Notes: generated by a model from the sequence alone, not told the origin. Counted from the stretch's first letter, positions 6,661 through 14,204 are shown. The stretch: 16,399 bases of DNA from Chromatiaceae bacterium (GCA_016938795.1 JAFGTZ010000333.1:1-16399), one strand, 5' to 3'. Program-made: numbers and translations.

Positions 6661-7674
6661 TTAGCGAACGCTCAGCTCGGCAATGTTTTCCGGAGGCCAG
6701 TTCTCAAGCCGCATCCCCAGCGAGAGGCCGCGGGTTGCCAAGACGTCCTTGATCTCGGTCAGGGACTTCTTACCGAGATTGGGTGTCTTGAGCAGCTCCA
6801 CCTCGGTGCGCTGGATCAGGTCGCCGATGAGATAAATGTTCTCGGCCTTGAGACAGTTGGCCGAGCGCACGGTCAGTTCCAGATCATCGACCGGACGCAG
6901 CAAGATGGGGTCGTAGGGCGACTCCTCGTGCGTCTCGGACTCCTGGGTATCGGCCGGCCCGGTACCCTCAAGCGCGACAAAGCTTGAAAGCTGATCGCGC
7001 AGAATGGTCGCCGCGCGCTGAATCGCCTCCTGCGGGTCGATGGTGCCGTTGGTCTCCAGATCGATGACCAGACGGTCGAGGTCGGTGCGCTGCTCCACAC
7101 GCGCAGACTGCACGTCGATGGCCACCCGGCGGATGGGGCTGAAGGAGGCATCGAGCGGCAGCTTGCCGATTGGACGATCCTCGCTTTCGCTGCCCAGCTC
7201 GCGCGCCATGGCCGGCTGATAGCCACGACCACGACGCACGGTCAGGGTCATGCTCAGCTCACCATCGGTGAGATTGGCGATGACCAGATCCGGATTGGCA
7301 ATCTCCGCCGAGTGGTCGATCGCGATATCGCCCGCCGTCACCGCTCCCGGACCACGCTTGCTCAGGGTGAAGGTGGCTTCGTCCTTGCCGTTCAGCGAGA
7401 TGGCCAGCTGCTTGAGATTGAGCAGGATTTCAAGCACATCCTCCTGCACGCCCTCCAGAGTGGTGTACTCATGCAGCACACCCTGAATCTCGACCTCGGT
7501 CACCGCATAGCCATCCATGGAGGACAGCAGGATGCGGCGCAGTGCGTTGCCAAGCGTATGACCAAAACCACGCTCCAGGGGCTCCAGCGAGACCTTGGCG
7601 TGATTCGGGCTGCCGTCAACCGGCTCGACCTTGACGATGCGCGGCTTCAGAAATTCGCCAATAGCGTCAGTCAT
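6661..7674 (-). CDS. rpoA: RNA polymerase subunit alpha
   Basis: This is a full-length alpha subunit of 337 residues (E. coli 329). The N-terminal dimerisation domain carries LEPLERGFGHTLGNALRRIL near residues 30-50, which nucleates assembly with beta and beta'. After an acidic linker (roughly 235-250) comes the C-terminal domain, with VRSANCLKAENIYLIGDL and TPNLGKKSLTEIKDVLATRG. These include the Arg-Asn-Cys and Lys-Ser residues that contact UP-element DNA and activators. ATG 7674 is preceded by GAGGGG. The gene follows rpsD by 20 nt in the usual alpha-operon order. Confidence 0.98.
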   Translation of the reverse strand: MTDAIGEFLKPRIVKVEPVDGSPNHAKVSLEPLERGFGHTLGNALRRILLSSMDGYAVTEVEIQGVLHEYTTLEGVQEDVLEILLNLKQLAISLNGKDEATFTLSKRGPGAVTAGDIAIDHSAEIANPDLVIANLTDGELSMTLTVRRGRGYQPAMARELGSESEDRPIGKLPLDASFSPIRRVAIDVQSARVEQRTDLDRLVIDLETNGTIDPQEAIQRAATILRDQLSSFVALEGTGPADTQESETHEESPYDPILLRPVDDLELTVRSANCLKAENIYLIGDLIQRTEVELLKTPNLGKKSLTEIKDVLATRGLSLGMRLENWPPENIAELSVR

Positions 7675-7694
7675 TAGTGCCCCTCGAAAGCTCC

Positions 7695-8315
7695 TTACTT
7701 GGAGTACAGCTCGACGATCAGCGATTCATTGATGTCGGCCGGCAGATCGGAACGGTCAGGGATACGTTTGAAGACGCCCTTGAGCGCCTTGGTATCGACC
7801 TCGATCCAATCAACAAAGCCGTACTGCTCGGCCAGGGCCAGGGCATTCTGCACCCGCACCTGCTTTTTGGCCGGCTCGCGCACCTCGATTTCGTCATCCA
7901 CATCAACCTGATAGGAGGCGATGTTGACCACGCGACCGTTGACAAGAATGCCCTTGTGGCTGACGAGCTGACGCGCCTCGGCGCGGGTTGCGCCAAAGCC
8001 CATGCGGTAGACGACATTGTCGAGCCGACGCTCCAGCAGACGCAGCAAATTCTCGCCGGTGGCGCCCTTGGTGCGGGCGGCCTTCTTGTAGTAGTTGCGG
8101 AACTGCCGTTCGAGCACGCCGTAGATGCGACGCACCTTCTGCTTCTCGCGCAGCTGCACGCCGTAGTCGGAGAGACGGCGACGGCGATCGCTTGTCTGTC
8201 CCGGCTGCTTTTCGAGGTTGCACTTGGTGTCGAGCGCGCGCGCGCGACTCTTGAGCGCGAGATCGGTTCCCTCGCGCCGGGCCAGCTTGCAGGTGGGGCC
8301 TGTGTAACGTGCCAT
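7695..8315 (-). CDS. rpsD: 30S ribosomal protein S4
   Basis: The 206-residue protein equals E. coli S4 in length. It begins MARYTGPTCKLARREG, has the conserved core YGVQLREKQKVRRIYGVLE, and an S4 RNA-binding domain around residues 96-160 (RLDNVVYRMGFGATRAEARQ). It ends INESLIVELYSK. S4 starts 30S assembly on the 5' domain of 16S rRNA and in E. coli represses the alpha operon by binding its leader. AGGAAGA precedes ATG 8315. C9 and C32 are present, but the full N-terminal zinc-binding cysteine set of some S4 proteins is not seen. Confidence 0.98.
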   Translation of the reverse strand: MARYTGPTCKLARREGTDLALKSRARALDTKCNLEKQPGQTSDRRRRLSDYGVQLREKQKVRRIYGVLERQFRNYYKKAARTKGATGENLLRLLERRLDNVVYRMGFGATRAEARQLVSHKGILVNGRVVNIASYQVDVDDEIEVREPAKKQVRVQNALALAEQYGFVDWIEVDTKALKGVFKRIPDRSDLPADINESLIVELYSK

Positions 8316-8334
8316 GTCTCTTCCTGTTGATCTG

Positions 8335-8724
8335 TCAGACGCGCCGCTTCTTGGGCGGACGGCAGCCGTTGTGCGGAATGGGGGTCACGTCGGTGATGCT
8401 CGTGATCTTGAAACCCGCGTTATTGAGCGCGCGCACAGCAGACTCGCGACCCGGCCCCGGCCCCTTGACGTTGACGTCCAGGTTGCGCAGACCGTATTCC
8501 TTGACCGCCTGTCCGGCGCGATCAGCAGCGACCTGTGCCGCAAAGGGCGTGCTCTTGCGCGAACCACGGAAACCCGAACCGCCCGAGGTGGCCCAAGCCA
8601 GGGTGTTGCCCTGACGGTCCGTGATGGTGATGATGGTGTTGTTGAAGGAGGCGTGAACGTGCGCGATGCCGTCCGCGACCTGCTTCTTGACCTTCTTCTT
8701 GGTGTTGCGAATCGGTTTAGCCAT
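8335..8724 (-). CDS. rpsK: 30S ribosomal protein S11
   Basis: The 129-residue protein has the same length as E. coli S11. Diagnostic segments are HVHASFNNTIITITDRQGN, GGSGFRGSRKSTPFAAQVA, VKGPGPGRESAVRALN and the C-terminal DVTPIPHNGCRPPKKRRV. S11 sits on the platform of the small subunit near the mRNA exit. The ribosome binding site is weak, and the gene lies 36 nt after rpsM, so translation may be partly coupled. Confidence 0.98.
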   Translation of the reverse strand: MAKPIRNTKKKVKKQVADGIAHVHASFNNTIITITDRQGNTLAWATSGGSGFRGSRKSTPFAAQVAADRAGQAVKEYGLRNLDVNVKGPGPGRESAVRALNNAGFKITSITDVTPIPHNGCRPPKKRRV

Positions 8725-8760
8725 TCGAACTTAGTCCAGTTCTGCTGCGCTTGAGCGCCC

Positions 8761-9117
8761 TTAACGTTTGATCGGACGACGCGGACCCTTGCGGGTACGC
8801 GCGTTGGTGCGGGTGCGCTGACCGCGCAGCGGCAGACCGCGACGATGACGGATGCCACGGTTACAACCCAGATCCATCAACCGCTTGATGTTCATCGAGA
8901 CTTCGCGGCGCAGATCACCTTCGACGATGAACTTCGCGACCTCGGTGCGCAGCTTTTCGATTTCTTCGTCCGTCAGGTTCTGGATCTTGGTGTCGCGCGC
9001 AATCCCTGCCGCGTCACAAATCACGCCCGCACGGGTGCGGCCGATGCCATAGATCGCGGTCAGCGCGATCACGGCGTGCTTCTTGTCTGGAATGTTGACG
9101 CCGGCGATACGGGCCAT
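8761..9117 (-). CDS. rpsM: 30S ribosomal protein S13
   Basis: The 118-residue protein equals E. coli S13 in length. It opens MARIAGVNIPDKKHAVIALT with the helix-hairpin-helix segment YGIGRTRA, and the basic tail RGIRHRRGLPLRGQRTRTNA...RKGPRRPIKR reaches into the subunit interface and contacts tRNA. GAGGGG lies about 9 nt before ATG 9117. It is the first gene of the alpha part of the cluster, directly behind the promoter at 9164-9191. Confidence 0.98.
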   Translation of the reverse strand: MARIAGVNIPDKKHAVIALTAIYGIGRTRAGVICDAAGIARDTKIQNLTDEEIEKLRTEVAKFIVEGDLRREVSMNIKRLMDLGCNRGIRHRRGLPLRGQRTRTNARTRKGPRRPIKR

Positions 9118-9163
9118 AGCTACGAACCCCTCAGTCCTAAATGCTCAGCGGGTAAAACAGAGT

Positions 9164-9191
9164 AGTATAACAAAGCGCTCAATAGAGTCAA
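9164..9191 (-). promoter_or_regulatory. alpha-operon promoter upstream of rpsM
   Basis: On the minus strand TTGACT (9191-9186), a 16-nt spacer and TATACT (9169-9164) form a near-consensus sigma70 promoter in the only AT-rich stretch between rpmJ and rpsM. The expected start near 9157 gives a leader of only about 40 nt to the rpsM ATG. No terminator is visible between rpmJ and this promoter, so transcription from the spc part probably also enters. Confidence 0.75.
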
Positions 9192-9198
9192 CGCAGAC

Positions 9199-9312
9199 TC
9201 ATCCCTGGCGCTGCTTGTGGCGGGGATCGGAACAGATGACCCGCACCGTTCCATTGCGCTTGATGACCTTGCAGTTTCTGCACAGTTTCTTGACCGAAGC
9301 ACGCACTTTCAT
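9199..9312 (-). CDS. rpmJ: 50S ribosomal protein L36 (zinc-binding form)
   Basis: This 37-residue protein reads MKVRASVKKLCRNCKVIKR followed by NGTVRVICSDPRHKQRQG and a TGA stop at 9201-9199. C11, C14, C27 and H32 form the zinc-ribbon ligand set, so this is the C+ form, whose Cys-free counterpart takes over in zinc shortage in many bacteria. AGGAG (9323-9319) lies 6 nt before ATG 9312. It follows secY by 31 nt, its standard place at the end of the spc operon. Confidence 0.96.
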   Translation of the reverse strand: MKVRASVKKLCRNCKVIKRNGTVRVICSDPRHKQRQG

Positions 9313-9343
9313 GGTTTTCTCCTAAGGATTCGACTCGCGGCCG

Positions 9344-10696
9344 TCAACGCAGCATCCCGGCGCCTGGCGACTTCAGGTTGGCCTTGCGCATCAGTCCCTC
9401 GTACTGGTGGGACATGAGGTGCGCCTGGATCTGGGCCATGAAGTCCATGACCACGACCACCACAATCAAGAGTGAGGTACCGCCGAAATAGAACGGCACG
9501 TTATAGCTGACAATCAGGAACTCGGGCAGCAGACAGACGGCGGTGATATAGATGGCCCCCGCAGCGGTTAGCCGAGTCATGACGGTATCAATGTAGCGCG
9601 CGGTCTGTTCACCAGGACGAATACCAGGGATGAAGGCGCCCGAGCGCTTGAGGTTGTCGGCCGTCTCCTTCGCATTGAACACCAGCGCGGTGTAAAAGAA
9701 GCAGAAGAAGATGATGGCCGCCGCATACAGCAACACATAGACCGGTTCGCCCGGCGAGAGCGTCGAGGTCAGATCCGCCAGCCAGCGCATGTCCTCGCTG
9801 CTGCCGAACCACTGCCCCAGGGTTCCCGGAAAGAGAATGATGCTGGAGGCAAAGATGGGCGGAATGACGCCGGCCATGTTGAGCTTGAGCGGCAGATGGG
9901 TGCTCTGCGCCTGCATCATGCGCCGCCCCTGCTGACGGCGGGCATAGTTCACCGTGATGCGTCGCTGGCCGCGCTCGACAAAGACCACGAAGGCCGTCAC
10001 CGCGAGCGCCAGCGCAAAGAGCGCCAGGATGGCCAGCGAATTCATCTCACCGGTGCGCGCCAGCTCCAGGGTGCCGCCGATGGCGGACGGCAGACCGGCA
10101 ACGATACCCGCGAAGATGATCAGCGAGATGCCATTGCCAATGCCGCGCTCGGTGATCTGTTCGCCGAGCCACATGAGGAACATGGTGCCGGTGACCAGCG
10201 ACACCGTCGCCGTGAACACAAAGCCCGGCCCGGCCTGGGTCACCAGCGCCATGCCGCCGCCCGACTGCCCCTGCAGGGCCAGCGAGATGCCAACCGCCTG
10301 GAAGGTGGCCAGCACCACGGTGCCGTAGCGGGTGAACTGGGTGATCTTGCGCCGACCCGCCTCGCCCTCTTTTTTCAGCTGTTCGAGCTTCGGCAACACC
10401 ACCGTCATCAACTGCATGATGATGGAGGCCGAGATGTAGGGCATGATGCCGAGCGCGAAGAGACTGGCACGCTCCAGGGCGCCACCCGAGAACATGTTGA
10501 ACATGTCGAGAATGGAGCCCTGATTCTGCTCGAAGAGAATGGCCAGGGCCTCGGGGTTCACGCCCGGAACCGGGATGAAGGTTCCGATCCGATAGACCAG
10601 CAGCGCGCCCAGCACAAAGAGCAAACGCTGACGTAACTCCGTCAGCTGTCCCATGCCGCCGAGCGCCGTTCCCATGGATCCACGTTGTTTGGCCAT
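9344..10696 (-). CDS. secY: preprotein translocase channel subunit SecY
   Basis: The 450-residue inner membrane protein (E. coli 443) has ten predicted membrane helices, consistent with the hydrophobic pattern. Signature stretches are RIGTFIPVPGV (helix 1 and start of the plug region), FALGIMPYISASIIMQL (helix 2), GNGISLIIFAGIVAGLP, the cytoplasmic basic loop GQRRITVNYARRQQGR, LKLNMAGVIPPIFASSI, and the ribosome/SecA-contacting loop LKRSGAFIPGIRPGEQT. It forms the SecYEG channel for protein export and membrane insertion. ATG 10696 lies 23 nt after rplO, with only a weak purine-rich GAAGCGG upstream. Confidence 0.98.
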   Translation of the reverse strand: MAKQRGSMGTALGGMGQLTELRQRLLFVLGALLVYRIGTFIPVPGVNPEALAILFEQNQGSILDMFNMFSGGALERASLFALGIMPYISASIIMQLMTVVLPKLEQLKKEGEAGRRKITQFTRYGTVVLATFQAVGISLALQGQSGGGMALVTQAGPGFVFTATVSLVTGTMFLMWLGEQITERGIGNGISLIIFAGIVAGLPSAIGGTLELARTGEMNSLAILALFALALAVTAFVVFVERGQRRITVNYARRQQGRRMMQAQSTHLPLKLNMAGVIPPIFASSIILFPGTLGQWFGSSEDMRWLADLTSTLSPGEPVYVLLYAAAIIFFCFFYTALVFNAKETADNLKRSGAFIPGIRPGEQTARYIDTVMTRLTAAGAIYITAVCLLPEFLIVSYNVPFYFGGTSLLIVVVVVMDFMAQIQAHLMSHQYEGLMRKANLKSPGAGMLR

Positions 10697-10719
10697 CCGC
10701 TTCGCGCCTATGCTCGAGT

Positions 10720-11154
10720 TCAGTCTTCGACCTTGCCGCCCGCCGCCTCGATGGCCGCGCGCGCGCCCTTGGTCGCGCCCAGACCGCGCACGGTCACGGC
10801 GCGACCAATCTCGCCGGAGGCGATGATCTTGGCCACTCGAATGTTGCGGGTAATCACGTTAGCCGACTTAAGCGCGGCCAGATCAATGATGTCACCCTCA
10901 ACCTTCGCCACTTCGCTCAGACGCACCTCGGCAAAGAATGCGGCCTTGCGCGAGCGAAAGCCGACCTTGGGCAAACGCCGCTGCAAGGGCATCTGACCGC
11001 CCTCGAAGCCGACCTTGTGGAAACCGCCGGCACGCGCCTTCTGACCCTTGTGACCGCGACCGCACGTCTTGCCCAGACCACTGCCGATGCCGCGGCCCAC
11101 ACGCTTGGCGTCGGGACGGCTGCCCGCGTCGGGCTTGAGATCATTGAGTTTCAT
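10720..11154 (-). CDS. rplO: 50S ribosomal protein L15
   Basis: The 144-residue protein matches E. coli L15 in length. The N-terminal extended arm is Gly/Arg-rich (RVGRGIGSGLGKTCGRGHKG), followed by KVGFEGGQMPLQRRLPKVGF and a globular C-terminus ending IEAAGGKVED. L15 is a late-assembling 50S protein binding 23S rRNA. GAGGAGG inside the end of rpmD provides the ribosome binding site, and the start codon comes one nucleotide after the rpmD stop, so the two are translationally coupled. Confidence 0.97.
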   Translation of the reverse strand: MKLNDLKPDAGSRPDAKRVGRGIGSGLGKTCGRGHKGQKARAGGFHKVGFEGGQMPLQRRLPKVGFRSRKAAFFAEVRLSEVAKVEGDIIDLAALKSANVITRNIRVAKIIASGEIGRAVTVRGLGATKGARAAIEAAGGKVED

Positions 11155-11155
11155 C

Positions 11156-11350
11156 TCAGGACGCCTCCTCGACTACCTGAACCATGTAGGACACGGTATT
11201 GACCATGCCGCGCGTGCACGGCGTATCCTCGACCTCGACCACCTGGTGCATGCGGCGCAGTCCCAGACCGCGCACGCAGGCCTGATGACGCTTGAGACGT
11301 CCATGCAGGCTGCGCACCAGCTTGACCTTCATCATCTTTTTGTCAGACAT
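11156..11350 (-). CDS. rpmD: 50S ribosomal protein L30
   Basis: The 64-residue protein is slightly longer than E. coli L30 (59). The core is KVKLVRSLHGRLKRHQACV, then RGLGLRRMHQVVEVEDTPC and RGMVNTVSYMVQVVEE, which is the typical L30 beta-alpha-beta-alpha-beta pattern. The start MSDKKMMKVK could be a few residues too long because ATG codons also occur at residues 6 and 7, but ATG 11350 has GGGGT upstream and sits 3 nt from the rpsE stop. Confidence 0.95.
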   Translation of the reverse strand: MSDKKMMKVKLVRSLHGRLKRHQACVRGLGLRRMHQVVEVEDTPCTRGMVNTVSYMVQVVEEAS

Positions 11351-11353
11351 CGC

Positions 11354-11857
11354 TTACCCCAGGATCTGCTCGACGGTCTTGCCGCGCTTGGCAGCCACCG
11401 TCTCGGGATCGCTCATGGCGCGCAGTCCCTCGATGGTGGCGCGCACCACATTGATCGGGTTGTTGGTACCGATGCACTTGGCGAGCACGTTCTGCACGCC
11501 GAGTACCTCGAAGACGGCGCGCATGGCGCCGCCCGCGATGATTCCCGTACCTTCGGAGGCCGGCTGCATGAACACCTTGGCGGCGCCGTGACGTCCTTGC
11601 AGCGGATACTGCAAGGTGCTGCCATTGAGCTTGACCTCGATCATGTTCTTGCGGGCGTTCTCCATCGCCTTCTGGATGGCAACCGGCACCTCGCGCGCCT
11701 TGCCGCGCCCAAAGCCGACCCGACCCTTGCCGTCGCCCACCACGGTCAGCGCCGCGAAACCGAACTGACGGCCACCCTTGACCACCTTGGCCACGCGATT
11801 GACCGCTACCAGCTTTTCGAGAAGCTCATCGCCCTCTGTCTTAGGATAATTCGCCAT
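11354..11857 (-). CDS. rpsE: 30S ribosomal protein S5
   Basis: The 167-residue protein has the N-terminal double-stranded RNA-binding-like domain (ELLEKLVAVNRVAKVVKGGR, with GFGRGKAREVPVAIQKAMENA) and the C-terminal domain (GTGIIAGGAMRAVFEVLGVQNVLAKCIGTNN). The length is that of E. coli S5. S5 lines the mRNA entry channel and affects decoding accuracy; the residues around VKGGRQFGF are where spectinomycin resistance mutations arise in E. coli. AAGGA precedes ATG 11857. It lies 10 nt after rplR. Confidence 0.98.
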   Translation of the reverse strand: MANYPKTEGDELLEKLVAVNRVAKVVKGGRQFGFAALTVVGDGKGRVGFGRGKAREVPVAIQKAMENARKNMIEVKLNGSTLQYPLQGRHGAAKVFMQPASEGTGIIAGGAMRAVFEVLGVQNVLAKCIGTNNPINVVRATIEGLRAMSDPETVAAKRGKTVEQILG

Positions 11858-11867
11858 GATCGATTCC

Positions 11868-12230
11868 TTAGAATTTCAGCCCGTGCTCGCGTGCCGCATC
11901 GGCGAGCGCCTTGAGTCGGCCGTGATAACGAAAGCCGGAACGATCAAAGGCGACCGATTCGACACCCGCCGAGCGCGCACGCTCAGCGATGGCCTTGCCG
12001 ACGACAGCGGCGGCGGAGCTATTGCCCGTAGCGCCATCAATCGACTGGCGCAGCTCCTTCTCCAGGGTTGAGGCGCTGGCCAGAACCCGGTCGCCAGTGG
12101 GCGCGGGCTCGATCACCTGCGCATAGATGTGCCGAGGCGTGCGATGCACGCTCAACCGATAGACGCCAAGTTCACGAATCTTGGCGCGGGCCCGCGTCGC
12201 GCGACGCAGGCGAGCCTGTTTTTTATCCAT
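11868..12230 (-). CDS. rplR: 50S ribosomal protein L18
   Basis: The 120-residue protein starts MDKKQARLRRATRARAKI, as E. coli L18 does (117 aa), and contains LSVHRTPRHIYAQVI and VAFDRSGFRYHGRLKALADAAREHGLKF. L18 brings 5S rRNA into the 50S subunit together with L5. An in-frame TTG three codons upstream (12239) would extend the protein, but the conserved family start is the ATG at 12230. The purine-rich GAGG before it is unusually close, so a GGGG further upstream may contribute to initiation. Confidence 0.97.
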   Translation of the reverse strand: MDKKQARLRRATRARAKIRELGVYRLSVHRTPRHIYAQVIEPAPTGDRVLASASTLEKELRQSIDGATGNSSAAAVVGKAIAERARSAGVESVAFDRSGFRYHGRLKALADAAREHGLKF

Positions 12231-12245
12231 TGACCTCAAGACCCC

Positions 12246-12779
12246 TTATTTCTTCTTGGCTTCCTTACGCAGGACATTCTCGTCCGCGTAACGCACACCC
12301 TTGCCCTTGTAAGGTTCCGGCGGACGGAACCCACGAATCTCCGCCGCGATCTGACCGACCTGCTGCTTGTCGGCGCCGCTGACGACGATTTCAGTCTGGC
12401 TCGGGGTCTCGATACTGATGCCGGTGGGCACCGGATAATCGATCGGGTGCGAGAAGCCGAGGCTGAGGTTGAGCACAGTCCCCTTGGCTTGGGCGCGATA
12501 ACCCACGCCGACCAGGGTCAACTTGCGCGTGAAACCGGTGCCGCAACCCACGACCATGTTGTTGAGCAGGGCGCGGGTGGTGCCGGCCATGGCCCAGGCG
12601 TCGTCATGACCCTCGGCGCGCGCGACACGCAGCTCGTTATCCTGCTGCTCGACGCGCACCGTGGGATGCACCGTCCACTCCAGGGCGCCCTTGGGGCCGG
12701 ACACCTTGATATGCTGACCCTTGATCTCGACCGAGACGCCCTTGGGTAGGCTAATGGGAGCCTTTGCAACGCGTGACAT
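12246..12779 (-). CDS. rplF: 50S ribosomal protein L6
   Basis: The 177-residue protein has the E. coli L6 length and shows the duplicated alpha/beta fold. It begins MSRVAKAPISLPKGV; the first repeat includes IKVSGPKGALEW, the second GFSHPIDYPVP, and the C-terminal rRNA-binding signature is IRGFRPPEPYKGKGVRY. L6 binds near the sarcin-ricin loop of 23S rRNA. The run GGGGGAAG lies just before ATG 12779. It is 12 nt after rpsH. Confidence 0.98.
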   Translation of the reverse strand: MSRVAKAPISLPKGVSVEIKGQHIKVSGPKGALEWTVHPTVRVEQQDNELRVARAEGHDDAWAMAGTTRALLNNMVVGCGTGFTRKLTLVGVGYRAQAKGTVLNLSLGFSHPIDYPVPTGISIETPSQTEIVVSGADKQQVGQIAAEIRGFRPPEPYKGKGVRYADENVLRKEAKKK

Positions 12780-12791
12780 CTGTCTTCCCCC

Positions 12792-13187
12792 TTAGGCGAC
12801 GTAGGCGATGATCTCGCCGCCCTGACCCGCTTGGCGGGCCGCGCGATCGGTCATCAGACCCTGCGAGGTGGACACGATGGCAACGCCGAGACCGCCCCAA
12901 ACCTTGGGCAGATCGTCCTTGCCGCGATAGATGCGCAGTCCCGGGCGCGAGACACGCTTGATGTGCTCGATGACCGGCTTGCCGCGGAAATACTTGAGCT
13001 TGATGACCAATTCGGGCTTGCCGTCATTGGCCTCGACCTGGGCGTCGGCGATATAGCCTTCTTCCTTGAGCAGGTTGGCAATGGCCACCTTCTGCTTGGA
13101 AGACGGCATCACGATGGTGATCTTGCCGCGCTGCTGGCCGTTGCGGATGCGGGTCAGCATGTCCGCAATCGGATCCGATAGACTCAT
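12792..13187 (-). CDS. rpsH: 30S ribosomal protein S8
   Basis: The 131-residue protein begins MSLSDPIADMLTRIRNGQQ and ends with the signature GGLGVAIVSTSQGLMTDRAARQAGQGGEIIAYVA, where STSQGLMT contacts 16S rRNA helix 21. S8 is a primary binder of the central domain of 16S rRNA and, in E. coli, the repressor of the spc operon. AGGAG is placed before ATG 13187. Unlike most neighbours it is separated from the preceding rpsN by 142 nt that hold an inverted-repeat element. Confidence 0.98.
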   Translation of the reverse strand: MSLSDPIADMLTRIRNGQQRGKITIVMPSSKQKVAIANLLKEEGYIADAQVEANDGKPELVIKLKYFRGKPVIEHIKRVSRPGLRIYRGKDDLPKVWGGLGVAIVSTSQGLMTDRAARQAGQGGEIIAYVA

Positions 13188-13249
13188 TGGGCGTCTCCTG
13201 GGTCAGTCCGTCGTTGCGACGCGATACCCGAGTGTGGGTGAAAAAGTTT

Positions 13250-13322
13250 GCTAGCCTACAGCTTTCAGCCTCCAGCCTCCAGCCGAGAGTGACTCGCCCG
13301 AAGCTGACGGCTGATCGCTAGC
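13250..13322. repeat. inverted-repeat element between rpsN and rpsH
   Basis: The 22-nt arms 13250-13271 and 13301-13322 are inverted copies agreeing at 16 of 22 positions; each begins at its outer edge with the palindrome GCTAGC. The left arm and loop contain four heptamers in a row: CCTACAG, CTTTCAG, CCTCCAG, CCTCCAG (13255-13282). There is no open reading frame and no T-run, so it looks like a small REP/MITE-like insertion rather than a terminator. In the rpsN-to-rpsH transcript it would form a hairpin. Confidence 0.6.
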
Positions 13323-13329
13323 GGCTCGC

Positions 13330-13635
13330 TTACCAGCTGGCCTTGACCACGCCGGGTACGTCGCCGCGCATCACGGCCTCGCGCAGCTTGTTGCGCGACA
13401 GACCAAACTTGCGGTAGACCGCATGCGGACGGCCACTCACGCGGCAGCGGCGCTGCTGACGGCTGGGGCTCGCGTCACGCGGCAGCCGCTGAAGTTTCAG
13501 CGCCGCCTCGTCGATCTGCTCGGGCGTGGCGTTGCGGTCGTTGATGACGGCCTTCAGCTCGGCGCGCTTGGCGCTGTAGCGGGCGGCGGTCTGGGTGCGC
13601 TTGCGATCGCGCGCGATCATGCTCTTCTTCGCCAT
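13330..13635 (-). CDS. rpsN: 30S ribosomal protein S14 (zinc-independent long form)
   Basis: The 101-residue protein equals the long E. coli S14. It starts MAKKSMIARDRKRTQTAARY, carries LQRLPRDASPSRQQRRC and the C-terminal signature GRPHAVYRKFGLSRNKLRE, and ends GVVKASW. The two CxxC pairs of the short zinc form are missing, which defines the C- type. S14 joins the head of the 30S subunit late in assembly. TGAGGTT precedes ATG 13635, 9 nt after rplE. Confidence 0.98.
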   Translation of the reverse strand: MAKKSMIARDRKRTQTAARYSAKRAELKAVINDRNATPEQIDEAALKLQRLPRDASPSRQQRRCRVSGRPHAVYRKFGLSRNKLREAVMRGDVPGVVKASW

Positions 13636-13644
13636 GGTGCAACC

Positions 13645-14184
13645 TCAGGTGCGGAAGGGGAAGTTAAAGGCTTCGAGCAGGGCACGCCCCTCTTCGTCCG
13701 TCCGCGCCGTGGTGGTGATGGTGATGTCAAGCCCGCGCAGGGTGTCGATCTTGTCGTAGTCGATCTCGGGGAACATGATCTGCTCGCGTACGCCCATCGA
13801 GTAGTTGCCACGACCATCGAACGACTTGGGGCTGAGGCCACGGAAGTCGCGAATACGCGGAATGGCGACATTGATGAGACGGTCGAGAAACTCGTACATC
13901 CGCTCGCGACGCAGCGTCACCTTGCAGCCAATTGGCCAACCCTCGCGAATCTTGAAGCCGGCGACCGACTTGCGCGCATAGGTCACAATCGGCTGCTGGC
14001 CGGCGATGGCGCGCATGTCGGACACGGCATGCTCCATGACCTTCTTGTCGGCCACGGCCTCGCCCACGCCCATGTTCAGCGTAATCTTTTCGATACGCGG
14101 CACCTGCATCACGCTCTTGAAGCCAAAACGCTCCTTGAGCTGACCGACGATGCGCTCCTGATACTCTTTCTGTAGTCTGGCCAT
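13645..14184 (-). CDS. rplE: 50S ribosomal protein L5
   Basis: The 179-residue protein has the E. coli L5 length. Signatures are MQVPRIEKITLNMGVGEAV, QQPIVTYARKSVAGFKIREG, GCKVTLRRERMYEFLDRL and the C-terminal DITITTTARTDEEGRALLEAF. L5 binds 5S rRNA and contacts the P-site tRNA elbow at the central protuberance. AAGGAAG before ATG 14184 is the ribosome binding site; it lies in the loop of a predicted hairpin formed with the end of rplX. Confidence 0.98.
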   Translation of the reverse strand: MARLQKEYQERIVGQLKERFGFKSVMQVPRIEKITLNMGVGEAVADKKVMEHAVSDMRAIAGQQPIVTYARKSVAGFKIREGWPIGCKVTLRRERMYEFLDRLINVAIPRIRDFRGLSPKSFDGRGNYSMGVREQIMFPEIDYDKIDTLRGLDITITTTARTDEEGRALLEAFNFPFRT

Positions 14185-14204
14185 CTCGCTTCCTTCGGTC
14201 AGAC
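14175..14204 (-). promoter_or_regulatory. hairpin presenting the rplE start site (possible S8 control site)
   Basis: In the transcript, GUCUGACC (14204-14197) pairs with GGCCAGAC (14182-14175), interrupted by one A-C mismatch. The 14-nt loop contains the rplE Shine-Dalgarno sequence and the first two bases of AUG. In E. coli S8 represses the spc operon at the rplX-rplE junction, so the position fits, but the sequence match to a known S8 site was not tested. Confidence 0.3.

Noticed and set aside
9896..10636. 246-codon plus-strand frame opposite secY
   Set aside because: Its His/Arg/Gly-rich composition mirrors the antisense of a membrane protein gene, and there are no motifs or a ribosome binding site.
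13255..13282. Heptamer array considered as a CRISPR or phase-variation coding repeat
   Set aside because: Units are 7 nt, adjacent without spacers, and lie outside any reading frame.
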